Assembly: GCF_901709675.1 (NCBI RefSeq)
Contig: NC_051095.1
Coordinates: forward strand, 11,297,956-11,361,955
Source: Syngnathus acus
Lineage: Eukaryota > Chordata > Actinopteri > Syngnathiformes > Syngnathidae
Length of the DNA stretch: 64,000 nt
Direction: 5' to 3'
In this document: in pieces, positions 16,792-27,164 of the stretch
Layout: the number at the start of each line of letters is the position of its first letter
Position numbering within the stretch: position 1 is the stretch's first letter
The notes under the pieces: model-generated
Database searches by the model: none
Seen by the model: only the letters and a program-made list of their open reading frames with translations
Told to the model about the DNA's origin: nothing
Translations under genes and position numbers: made by a program

Positions 16792-19569
16792 ATGAACGAG
16801 GATACTCGCAATTTATTTGAACGAGTTTCCAAAAAGATGGGCTGGACCGGGTTCGATGGACTAGACATAGCACAAACGAAGGTTTGCGGTTTGTTTTCAA
16901 ATTATATTGCCTTCGTGGATGTCTCCTAATATGTTTTTATGTATCTTTCCTTTTGTAGCTGATTAATGCAATTGAGAAGCAACGTCATGGTGCCACAAGT
17001 GGGGGTAATTTTGCAGACCGATCAGGGTCGCCTGAAGACGAAGATAAAGAAAACCAGCATTTCAAGGCCAACGCATACAAAAACGCAATTTCGATTGACT
17101 CCAGTGACGACGAATTCGACCATTGTGAGTGAGATGTAACATTGGAATTGAATTTGAGCCTGTTCAACGTTGCACTGGTTCCATGGATATTACTCTTTTC
17201 ATTCCTTAGTTCTTGTGAGCTGGAGCACCCCAAGAACGAAAACTAAGCCAAAGAAACCATGCAGTGTTGCGAAGACAAAAAGGTAGGATATCGTATTTCG
17301 TCAGTTCACCTTGTAAACAATTTCTAATGTTATTCGTTTACAGTTCCAGTGTTCGTGCAGTGAGCTCGGATGATGATAGTGGCGATTTTGAAAAATGTGA
17401 GTTTTAAAATAGTTTTTGGGTATGAAACGAGCCCTGTAATTGTAAAGGCAATTATGCTACCATAATGCTAAGCTTTCTGTGTCATTCTTCAGTCCTGCAC
17501 CGTGTGAAAACTCCTGCTACCAAGCCCAGGAAAGTATCAGAAAGTGAAAGTGAGGACAGGTGACTATTTTAATTGTTGTCCAAATTTGCATTACTGTATT
17601 CCTGTCGCTGAAAGTGTGTCTTAAAAAGCTTTTTTTAATCCTTTTTTATCCAAAAGCCTTAAAAATTTTATTGTGGATGATGACTTATCAGATGATGACT
17701 TCATTCAGACCAAATCATCCTCTAAAGGTATTATAGATCGAATCAGCATTGACTTTAATTTTAAAACAACAGCTTTGTGACTAGTATTCCCCCTCTTCAT
17801 TTTTTTTCATCCAGGGTGTAAGAAGACTCCAGCCACACACAAATCATTCAGGAGACCACTGCAACCATCTCAGTTTGCCTCTCCTTTGTTCATCAGTGAT
17901 AGTGGGGATGTGGATAAGAACATTGTCATCAAGAGCACTTGGAAGACTCGCCACACAAAGCCAAAATCTCTGCCAAAACCTAACCCAGTGATTTGTGACC
18001 AAAAAGACAGCCCGCCATCACTGCTTTTGCCTCCCACCTCCCCATTCACAGTTCCTCGGCCATTCCACCGTACTGCAACAACTTGGCTTTCTCCTAAGTG
18101 TACGCTTTCAACTCCTCTCAAGCTGGACGACTCTTCCGGATCTGAAGACGAGTTCACGTCCTTACTGGAGAGGCTTAAAAAGAAGAACATAGTCACTGAC
18201 TCTACCTCCAAGACCAACACTGGTGCAACATAAGATGTTTCCCTTCTATTACCAGATTTGACATATTCATTTTGATTTAAAACCTGTCTCCTGTTTGTTC
18301 TCAAATTCAGAATCCAGTTGGGGCCCTCCTGTATCACTTCCAGTGGTAAAGGGGCCAGCGAAACCCAGGGCCACCTCATTAGGTGAAAAAAGTCCAGATG
18401 TAAAGACCACTGGGAAAAGCAGCACCCTGAAGCCGAAAGTGAGTCAGACGGAACCCCGACATGGCCCCGTCAGCAGGTGCATCTTCTATTGAGTGTTTTC
18501 TCAACCTTAGCTATATAGCAGTTGCTTTCTTAACACATTTGTCTTTACTCCAGACTAGCTTTGTGCAAAACCCCAGGTTGCTTCTTGGAGTCCCTATCAA
18601 ATCCTGCCTCCAGCTACTGCCGCAATTTTAGGCAAAAGAAGGAAGAACTGTCGAGCAAACTGTATCAGTTGTACAACTGCAGTGTCTTTGACAGGAAGGT
18701 ACTGAGTTGTGTCATCTCTCTATGGGCATACTTATGTATATATGTGAATGATGCTTAGATTATTGAATGACTCGTTTTCTTGGCTGACATTTATAGCTCC
18801 CCATCGATATGTCCGTGACCTGGAACAAAAAGATGCGCAAAACAGCAGGCTACTGTATTACTGGTCAAGAGCGAGGTGGAGGGAACCGTTACGCTCGCAT
18901 CGAACTATCCGAGAAAGTCTGCGATTCTGCAGGTAATTCTTTTATAAAGGTGATGCTACCTGCAGTATGTAATCTATAATTCAGTCAAACATCGCTTACG
19001 GCAGAGAACTCAGTCAGGGCCATATCTCCCGCCTAGATCGCCTCCGAGACACACTGATCCACGAAATGTGCCACGCTGCCACCTGGCTGATCAACGGCGT
19101 GAGGGACGGCCACGGAAGCTTATGGAAGGCGTACGCTCGCAAGTCCACCTTGGTGCACCCCGAGCTGCCGATGGTGTCTCGCTGCCACAGCTACGACATC
19201 AAGTTCAAATTCAAATACCAGTGCACCAAATGTCAGAATACGTACGTGGCATACTTCTCTTTTTTTAGATGGAACGAGCTTTTTATGTGCATCAACGTTA
19301 CTAAGCTTGCTCTTGTCTGTAGGATCGGTCGTCATTCCAAGTCCCTGGACACTCAGAAGTTTGTGTGTGCACTTTGCACGGGCAAACTCGTCCTGCTCAC
19401 GCCGTTCAAGCCTCGTCCTCCGACGCCTTTCGCCAACTTTGTGAAGGAGAATTACAAGAGTGTACGCCAGGAGCTGGCGGACCAAAGCCATCGGGAAGTA
19501 ATGCGCAAACTCAGCGTAGACTTTGCCTCTAAGAATACACTGAGTGACCTTCACGATTCAGACCACTGA
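16792..19569 (+). CDS. gcna: GCNA/ACRC germ cell nuclear acidic peptidase, SprT-like metalloprotease, complete
   Basis: Germline nuclear protein that in other animals counters DNA-protein crosslinks. Twelve coding exons: 16792-16881, 16959-17124, 17210-17282, 17344-17396, 17493-17559, 17657-17727, 17815-18222, 18311-18476, 18554-18698, 18797-18932, 19007-19241, 19323-19569. They sum to 1857 nt, or 618 residues. The N-terminal part is a low-complexity acidic region with two SUMO-interaction-like motifs, AISIDSSDDEFD and NFIVDDDLSDDD. The C-terminal SprT-like domain has the zinc site HEMCH at residues 477-481 with a third histidine in DGHGSLW, then a zinc ribbon (CTKC...CALC) and the family tail FANFVKENYKSVRQEL. 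Exon 11 uses the second of two tandem acceptors (gcagag); using the first would hit an early stop. A strong GTAAGT donor two bases after the stop codon suggests a 3' UTR intron. AATAAA at 19598 and 19771. Confidence 0.95.
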
Positions 19570-20685
19570 GGTAAGTGGAACACGGCAATGGAACGACAAT
19601 AAATATCTGCAATGACTTTACAAGACACTGGTTGTCAATAATACGTTTTACAGTGTATGTGTGTTCCGCTCTGGTTTTTTGGTTTAGCTTTGTATCGAAG
19701 AGGTTGTGGTGTTTTACACACAGATGTCAGCTAATGCTACTTATAGATTTGTTGTTGCGTTTTAACTCCAAATAAAGTTTGAATTGTTTGTTTTGAAATC
19801 AAATGGCATAGTGCGTTCGATTGGAATGGTTAAGGTAACAGGTCATTATCATCCAATAATTTTCCATAGAGCTTGTTTTCAATGTTGTAGATTACAGGTG
19901 TCAAACTCAAGGCCCGGGGGCCAGATACGGCCCGCCACATCATTTTATGTGGCCCGCGAAGACATATTGTGCATCAAATTCATGTGTCATTACTGGAATT
20001 GCAAATTGTCTTCACTTTTAGTAATATCTTTTTTTTTTAAATATTTGACCAGTTTTTACTCGTCTGATTTGAAAACGAGTTATTTGTCAGTTTGTTTTGT
20101 AGCTTTTACTATATATAATATGAGGTGCTCAGACATTTATTTGGGTTGACAGTCATAATGGCCCTCCGAAAGAAGCTATGACTACAATGCGGCCCACGAA
20201 TAAAATGAGTTTGACACCCCTGTTGTAGATGAATAGCAATGCTTAAAGGTATTTATTACATCTGTACCATAAATAGTATTATTCTTGTTTTTTTTAAATG
20301 TACTAGACAATATATAAACATTGAAAAATACAGAGCACAGATAAACACAACAAAGCAAGGCATTCATAACATGTATGTAACTATAATGGTGGTCAAGTAA
20401 GCATTTCCATGGAATTTGAACATGTGACTTTGTTTCACATTCAAAATTAAGTGTAAACTGTGAATTAAATATTAAAGCAAAAGTATTAGAGCAGGCACTG
20501 AGTTTGTCGTCTATGTAATCTTCACAAAAGTATGCAGCATCCTGAACAAGAGCATCTTGGACATTGCTGGACCTCTTAGTAAGATCTAACACAATTCATC
20601 TTTAATCATATGACAGTATACAATACTAAAAGAGACAAAGGATAAAATCTATAGGCAGCTTTCCATGTAAAACCAAATATTAGCA
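19570..20685. other. Tail-to-tail region between gcna and cetn2
   Basis: Holds gcna polyadenylation signals (19598-19603, 19771-19776), a complete hAT-type element (19893-20222) and a candidate cetn2 polyadenylation signal, TTTATT at 20252-20257 (AATAAA on the minus strand). No additional gene seen. Confidence 0.6.
19893..20222 (+). mobile_element. Non-autonomous hAT-type DNA transposon, copy 1
   Basis: 330-bp element with 17-bp imperfect terminal inverted repeats: left TACAGGTGTCAAACTCA, right end the inverse of CAGGGGTGTCAAACTCA. It is flanked by perfect 8-bp duplications ttgtagat at 19885-19892 and 20223-20230. The interior has the phrases 'aaggcccgggggccagatac' and 'tgaggtgctcagacatttat'. 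There is no transposase frame. Confidence 0.93.
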
Positions 20686-22174
20686 TCAGTACAAGCAAGT
20701 TTTCTTCATAATTCGCAGGAACTCTTGCTGGTTCACTTCTCCATCACCATCTCTGTCTGCCTCCTCAATCATTTCCTTTTATATAAGAGAATGGGAACAT
20801 GTATCAGTTGAGCACTAAGATAATCGATTGGTAACCTTTGCAAGTATCAACCGAACAATTGCCTAATTGAGACCCGTTTTGCAAATAACTTGTCAGTACG
20901 ATGCCACATGATCCCTCCTTCATAAAAAAAGTGAAATTAACGAATCTAAAGTGGAACATTTCAAGAAGGGTTTACCAACTTTTTTGAAACAGAAAGCTAC
21001 TTGTTGGTCCTTTGTAAAAAAAATTTGTGGGGAGTAGAATTTTGTTAATTTTTTGAATGGGTCAGCAATAATTCAACATTCATGTTCTTCATTGAAGAAT
21101 TGCAAATAAATCGGTTGTGATGTCACTCTTTTTAATTGTGTAATTTTACATGGGTCTTCAAAATAAAATGTTTATTTGTGCTCCAAAATCTCCCAGATTA
21201 CCCTCTCATGGAGGTTTACTATCTGCAGCCCTTGCCTTACCTGCAGCTCTTCATCTGTGAGGTTTTCTCCGAGCTCCTTTGCGACTCTCTTGAGATTCTT
21301 GAAGGAGATCTTACCGGTCTCGTCATCGTCAAACAAGCGGAAAGCTTTCAGTATCTCCTCTTTGGAATCCTTCTCGGCCTCGAGTAAAAGGAACAACAGT
21401 TGTTACTAAAGCCTGTCATGTCAATGTGAGACGTTCCCTATGGAATTCTAAGAATTTTGCATCCGACCAACCAGCAACAGGTTTATATATTTACCATCTT
21501 CTGTGTCATGACACTGAGGAAATCACTAAAGGAGATCTTCCCTGTGCCCTCCTTGTCCACTTCACTAATCATCTTTTTGATCTCCTCTTTCTTTGGTTCA
21601 AAACCCAGAGCTCTCATGGCAACCTTGCACAGGGAACAGAAGGGGAAAAAATACAACTTCAGTCAATAAATACCATCAGACTAATTTTGCAAATAGTGTC
21701 TGGGTGTCTTTAATTACTCAACTGCAGATGCGGATGACAGAGGCCCTATTTGCACAAATGCTTTTTTTTTTTTTTAATAATAAACCGTTGCTCTTACAGT
21801 ACAATATGGCAAGTAAAATTGGAGAGTTATGATTTGAAATTAAGTTACAGAAAATAAAGAAGGGATTTTACTTTCCTGCATCACTTGAATATATTTCAAC
21901 TTTTCTCTTCCCTGGACAGCTGTTCTCTATACCTTGAGTTCCTTAACCTCGATGTATCCAGCGCCATCGGTGTCGAAGAGCTCAAAGGCCTCCCGAATCT
22001 CCTGCTTTTGCTCCTCAGTCAACTCAGGTTTGGGGCTCGTCTTCTTGCGAGGGGGAGGCACCGGTCCCTGCAAGGATGGTCTCTTAGCACACGCCTAGTG
22101 GACACGCAAACAAGATGCTATTAGGTTGTATACTGTTATATGCATTTTTAGCGTGAGTCATTTTTACTCACCAT
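20686..22174 (-). CDS. cetn2: Centrin-2, EF-hand centriole protein, complete
   Basis: Calcium-binding protein of centrioles, also a partner of XPC in nucleotide-excision repair and of the nuclear pore TREX-2 complex. Five coding exons: 22172-22174 (only the ATG), 21933-22067, 21495-21623, 21241-21378, 20686-20775. Total 495 nt, or 164 residues (human CETN2 has 172; the difference lies in the variable N-terminus, here [17 protein letters not shown]). Four EF-hands: [39 protein letters not shown] and [13 protein letters not shown]. The end is RIMKKTCLY, the centrin XPC-binding type terminus. [20 protein letters not shown] and [18 protein letters not shown] are nearly identical to vertebrate centrin-2. 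The start was chosen because an ATG abuts a GTGAGT donor with a stop just upstream in frame. Head-to-head with nsdhl, as in human Xq28. Confidence 0.95.
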
Positions 22175-23134
22175 CACTTATGTATTTACCAGGCTGAGCA
22201 AATCCGCTATTATCCCTACGCAGAATCCCTGTGCAGATAAAAGGATATATTTGTTGTATATCAAATTCGCTGCAAATACCAACGAGACACAAACAAATAT
22301 CGAATATACAACGTCACGTGAGGACAGCGGCAAAAAAAAGTAAATAAACGGAGCGCTATGTTTTTATTCCTCAGTCGTTTGTGTAGCAGCTGTTTGTCGT
22401 TCAGACGCTTGTTTTGTTTACCGTATGTGTCCGGATACCGCACGCTAGACCCAAATAGCTTTAGTCATGAATATCGGGCTTTCGTGGTGTTATAATCAAA
22501 CACGCCAGTCGGAGAAAAGGTTGATTGGTTGTTGATAGTCACGGGATGGGAAGAGGTGACACGATTGGACGGAAAGAGCGAACGTCGGAACAACTCTGCA
22601 ACAGTCAAAATATTTAAATCGCATCGTTTTCATGTATGATATATGTGTACATATAAAACTTAGCCCACGTCATTATTTAGATTTTCTTTTGCACTTATTC
22701 CGTCGTTTTTCCCAATTCACTCACACTCAGACATTTAGGAAATATAATACAGTAACAAAACAAGTGTTCCGCTCTTGTTGACGTTTATAGTTCTTATGAG
22801 GTTTTCAGTTGTGACTAATAATGAAAACTATTTTTCATTCAAATGAACAATGAAAAGCGTCCAATTGTCGGCGGCCGGTTCAGCTGCAGAGACGGGAGAC
22901 GTATCTGATTGGACGAACTTGTGGTGGTCTTTTACGTTAGCGGTATCTGATTGGCTAATGTACTGCATCTTCCCATTGCTGCCCAATCAATGATAAGACC
23001 TCACTCAGCTGATTCAGTCAATCAGGTAGCAGCACTCACGATACCTGTTCAAAACTAACAAAACGTTTACACGCTCACTTGTGGTTGTAACCTTTAAAAT
23101 TACACCACTACCATTTGCCATTTTTGAGCTGACT
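22175..23134. promoter_or_regulatory. Bidirectional promoter region of cetn2 and nsdhl
   Basis: 960 bp between the start codons of two divergent genes. Six CCAAT-type boxes: ATTGG at 22524, 22564, 22908 and 22950; CCAAT at 22861 and 22983. Dense CCAAT boxes are typical of NF-Y-driven bidirectional promoters, and NF-Y commonly works with SREBP at sterol genes; I did not find a convincing sterol response element by eye. Confidence 0.6.
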
Positions 23135-26100
23135 ATGGCCACACGTGTTCGACCGGTGAGTTCTATCCCACAATCTTCTAAAAGTTTTTGTGCCATTGCT
23201 GTAGAAGCATAAGCAATGACGAAACTACGCCATGTGTCTTTCAGAGTAGTAAGCGCTGTGCGGTCATCGGGGGCTCAGGTTTCCTGGGCAGGCACCTGGT
23301 GGAGAAGTTGCTGGAGCGTGGCTACACCGTGGCGGTGTTTGACATTCGCCAGAATTTCGAGATACCCGGCGTTTCCTTCCACCAGGGAGACCTCTGCGAT
23401 TTGCAGGTGAGGGCTTCATCTTCCTGTACTGCAGAATGCATGGGGCCTTAAGGAGAACACTTCAAACCGGCACGCTCAATCAATATCACTTAATCAACTT
23501 TTTTTTGTAGCTGATAAAATTATTCTCCGATATGAAGATAGGTAGCTAGATAGCTAGATTTATTTCATATCTCATATAAATAACTGACATATCGCCCCCC
23601 AAATCCTTTATTTTCTCACAGGCTCTGCTGCCAGCACTGAAGAGTGTGTCTCTGGTGTTCCATTGTGCCTCTCCATCACCAGCTAGTGATGACAGGGGAC
23701 TGTTTGAGAGGGTCAACATTCAGGGCACCAGGACTGTCATTCAGGCTTGCATTGAAGTCGGAGTACAGGTGAGACAGGCGGGATAAGAGGTCATTTGTAT
23801 AGTATGTCTCAGACGCGATGGCAGATGAAGGGTTTCATCTTTTTCTGTTGTTGTCAGAAATTGGTGCTGACGAGTAGTGCCAGTGTGGTATTTGAGGGCT
23901 CTGACATAAAGAATGGGAGAGAAGATTTACCCTATGCCAAGAAGCCGATTGACTACTACACAGAGACAAAAATCAAGCAAGAAAAGGTAGGAGAGTGACG
24001 TGTTGAATTTAGCTTGTTGTTTGAAGAGCTGAATTGAGGTTGAAACACTGCCATGACACCCTAACTCAATAACGCAAACCTTAACACCTAAACCATAACC
24101 TAACCCCTACTTTGAAACTCAACCCTAGTTTCAAACGCGACTATGAAACTCGAACCTTAGTTTAAAACCCTACCTAAAAACCCTAGTTTGAAAAGATGAC
24201 TTCAATTTGAAACTGTACTATGAAACTTAAACCCTCACCCCTAAACCATACCTCTAACTCTTAACCTCAACCCCCTATTCCTAACCCTAACACCAACCCT
24301 AGTGTGAAACCCTAACTTTAATTTGAAAACCTATTTTGAAACCCTAATTCTAATTTGAAACCTTAATCCTAGTTTTAAACCCTACTATGAAACCCTAACT
24401 CTAGTTTAAAACTCTACTTCGAAACCCTGACCCTAGTTCGTAACCCTAGACCCTAGCTGACTTTCGTTTGACACCCTACTATGAAACTTAACCCCGGACA
24501 CCCTAACCCCTAATTCTTATTCACATGTATTGCTGCCCCATTTAATCCAACCTCAATAGAAAACACTTGACAACATTGTAGTAAAAAAGCACTTGCCTTC
24601 AGCCTCCACACCGTCACACAAATGCATAATTCTTCACATGTTTATGTCCAAGTTGGTACTGGAGGCTTGTGACAAGAAGAAGGGTTTCCTCACCATTGCC
24701 ATCCGTCCCCATGGCATCTTTGGACCTCGGGACCCGCAGCTGGTCCCCATCCTGGTTGATACAGCTCGCAAGGGCAAGATGAAGTTCATCATTGGGTGAG
24801 TCTGAGTCAAGGCAGACTTCTCATCCAAGGCAACATTCATACTTGATATTGATCTGAATGAATTTATTTGTAGATCCGTGAAATGTTGCGGTGGAAACCA
24901 CGACTGTAGCATTATGGCACCACGTAGAATGTTTCTTGTTCTTTTGCTGTCGTGTTTATAGCTGTATTAGCGGCATGGTTGTCTGCAATGCTTGTAGAAC
25001 TGCAACCCCTTGTTGCAAGGCTTCTGAAAAAAAAAAAAAAAATTCTTGAATATTCTCAAAAATGTGATTTAGTTTAAGCACAATGTAGCTGAGCTACTGC
25101 TTGTTCTTCTGTGCAAGATATTTAAAGGAGTCATATTTTTTCACATTTTAATACAGTTCCTAAATGCCTGAATCACCTGTCTGACACGCTTTTGTCAAGG
25201 TTCAAAAATTAGATTACTTGCTGAAGAATCTGGCTTTTGTTACTATGACAACCACGGGCAGAGCCCTGACATTCTGTCTTGAGCGACTTTCAATTGTGGG
25301 AGCAAAGGCTAAAATATTGTTGTTAAAAACAGAAGCCAGCACCTATGTTTACAAGAGCATTTGTTTGCTTGTTGAGGCAGCATTTCAAACACTAGACTGC
25401 GTGCATGTGGCACACAGCCACATGACCAAACACAAATCGCCCGCAGTGATTTTCCACTTACCGCGAGATACTATGAATTCCACGTCTCATTGAAGGCATC
25501 AATAACTAACAATAACTGGTAGCTAACATCAATGACGGCGAACAAGGGCGTACTGTTTTTATTTCCCGGGTTTTGGCTGTTGGCCACTGTGAAGAGACAC
25601 TTTTCATTCAAGAGAGACTGAGGGCAGCAAGTACTGTAAATGGACCACTGCAGCAAAGTGAAGACTTTGGAGTATACATAATACTGCAGCAAAGGGGACA
25701 GCAACAGGGTAAGAATTTTTGGGTGACTTTCTGTTGCAAAGGTACACACCCTTGTTTTATTATCAAGGCACACCGCATATTTGAAGTAGTATTTTCTAGT
25801 ATATGATGTTTAGGTAGAGTTTTAGCAGTTGAGCCAACCCAACGTGTCAAGCAAGAGACTTTAACTGCGCAACAGCTAAAGATCACTGCAAATCTTTTGG
25901 CTTTCTAAAAATAAAAGGACAAAAAAATATTTATTGCGAATTTGACATTTTATTTCATGTGTTTTCCAGGGATGGCACCAACCTGGTGGATTTCACCTTT
26001 GTGGAGAACGTCGTACACGGACATATCCTTGCCGCTGAACACCTGAGGCCCGACTCGCCCATATGTGGAAAGGTCTGTGGGATTCAATTTTAAACGTTTC

Positions 26101-27164
26101 CCACTAAAATGTGTTGTGATAGATCATCTTGTATGCCTTAGTACATTATCATTTAATAGCCACAAAAAAGTTTCACTCAAATCATGTGTGTTTGGTCTTC
26201 ACATAGTGAGGAGTATATCAAAGTCAAAGTCTGCTTTCTTGTCAATCTCTCCACATGCAAAGACACACAAAGAAATCGAAATTACGTTTCCACTATCCCA
26301 CGGTGACAAGACATAGTACACGACATACATACAAGCAAACAACACAAAATAAAAACAAGAAGGCACAAACAATGAATAATAAGAGTGATGAATAAATAAT
26401 AAATAAACATATAACGCAATAAATAAGAGGAGCAAAACGGAGCATATATTCACTTCTGTCAATTGTTTTTGCAAAAAACAATTCAATTTAAAATTCATTT
26501 CCCTGTTATACTGCTCTTTATGCTTACAAAAATCAACAACTTTAGTTTTATTCTAATATACGTACATGTTGGCATAATTATTGATGGGTGTATTTGTGTT
26601 CAATTAAATAGGCCCATATTGAACAGTAGTAAATTTGAGAGGAAACTGACACCATTTTGTTATTATTTCAATATACTTAAAATTTGTGCTATTTTTGTTT
26701 GGTCATCTGTCATGAGCTCTTTCTAATGTAAAATATGTCTTGACTAAATAACGTTCGGGAAACACTGCTGTTTACCATGTGTGCGTCAGGCTCCTGAAAT
26801 GAAAATGAATCTTTTGCTTTGTTTTCACCAGCCGTATCATATCACCAATGATGAACCGGTTCGATTTTGGGACTTCATGTCAGATGTGTTGGTCGGCCTG
26901 GGTTACCCCGCGCCACGCTACCACTTGCCCTACACTCTCGTTTACGGCCTGGCTCTTCTGCTTTGGCTTCTGTCTCTGGTGCTACGCCCCTTGATCTCCT
27001 TCAAACCTACGTTCACGCCAATGAGAGTGGCTCTGGCTGGAACCCATCACTACTACAGCTGTGAGCGAGCCAAACAGGACATGGGCTATAAGCCTCCGGT
27101 TTGCCTAAAGGAGGGGATCGAACGCACGGTCCAAAGCTATCCTCATCTCAGACAGAATGCATAA
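23135..27164 (+). CDS. nsdhl: NSDHL, sterol-4-alpha-carboxylate 3-dehydrogenase (decarboxylating), complete
   Basis: NAD(P)-dependent 3-beta-HSD/SDR enzyme of cholesterol synthesis, acting in C4 demethylation at the ER and lipid droplets. Seven coding exons: 23135-23155, 23245-23406, 23622-23768, 23858-23986, 24653-24795, 25970-26072, 26832-27164. Total 1038 nt, or 345 residues (human 373, with a longer N-terminus). Rossmann glycine motif GGSGFLG follows the start [15 protein letters not shown]. The catalytic YxxxK is in [12 protein letters not shown] with the serines of TSSASVVF before it. [15 protein letters not shown] and [20 protein letters not shown] are signature blocks. A membrane segment ([18 protein letters not shown]) lies near residue 270. 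The end is [24 protein letters not shown] at 27386-27391. Intron 4 holds a degenerate minisatellite (24040-24510). Confidence 0.96.
24040..24510 (+). repeat. Degenerate telomere-like minisatellite in nsdhl intron 4
   Basis: About 470 bp built from variants of accctaa and accctagtttgaaaccct, such as 'cctaaccctaacaccaaccc' and repeated 'tgaaaccctaac'. CCCTAA-type hexamers alternate with tttgaaac spacers, giving a higher-order unit near 20-25 bp. The unit is too degenerate and too mixed to be a telomere end. Confidence 0.8.
26218..26428 (+). repeat. Interspersed teleost repeat in nsdhl intron 6
   Basis: Begins 'caaagtcaaagtctgctttc', continues 'tcacatgcaaagacaca' style text with 'gaaattacgtttccac' and 'tatcccacggtgacaagaca', then an A-rich end with aataaataataaataaa. 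I recognise this text as common in fish DNA but cannot assign a class; truncated or complete status unknown. Confidence 0.55.

Noticed and set aside
24040-24510. True telomere or chromosome end
   Set aside because: The CCCTAA words are degenerate and spaced, and intact nsdhl exons lie on both sides.
24040-24510. CRISPR-like array
   Set aside because: Units are degenerate and spacers are not unique; this is a eukaryotic intron.
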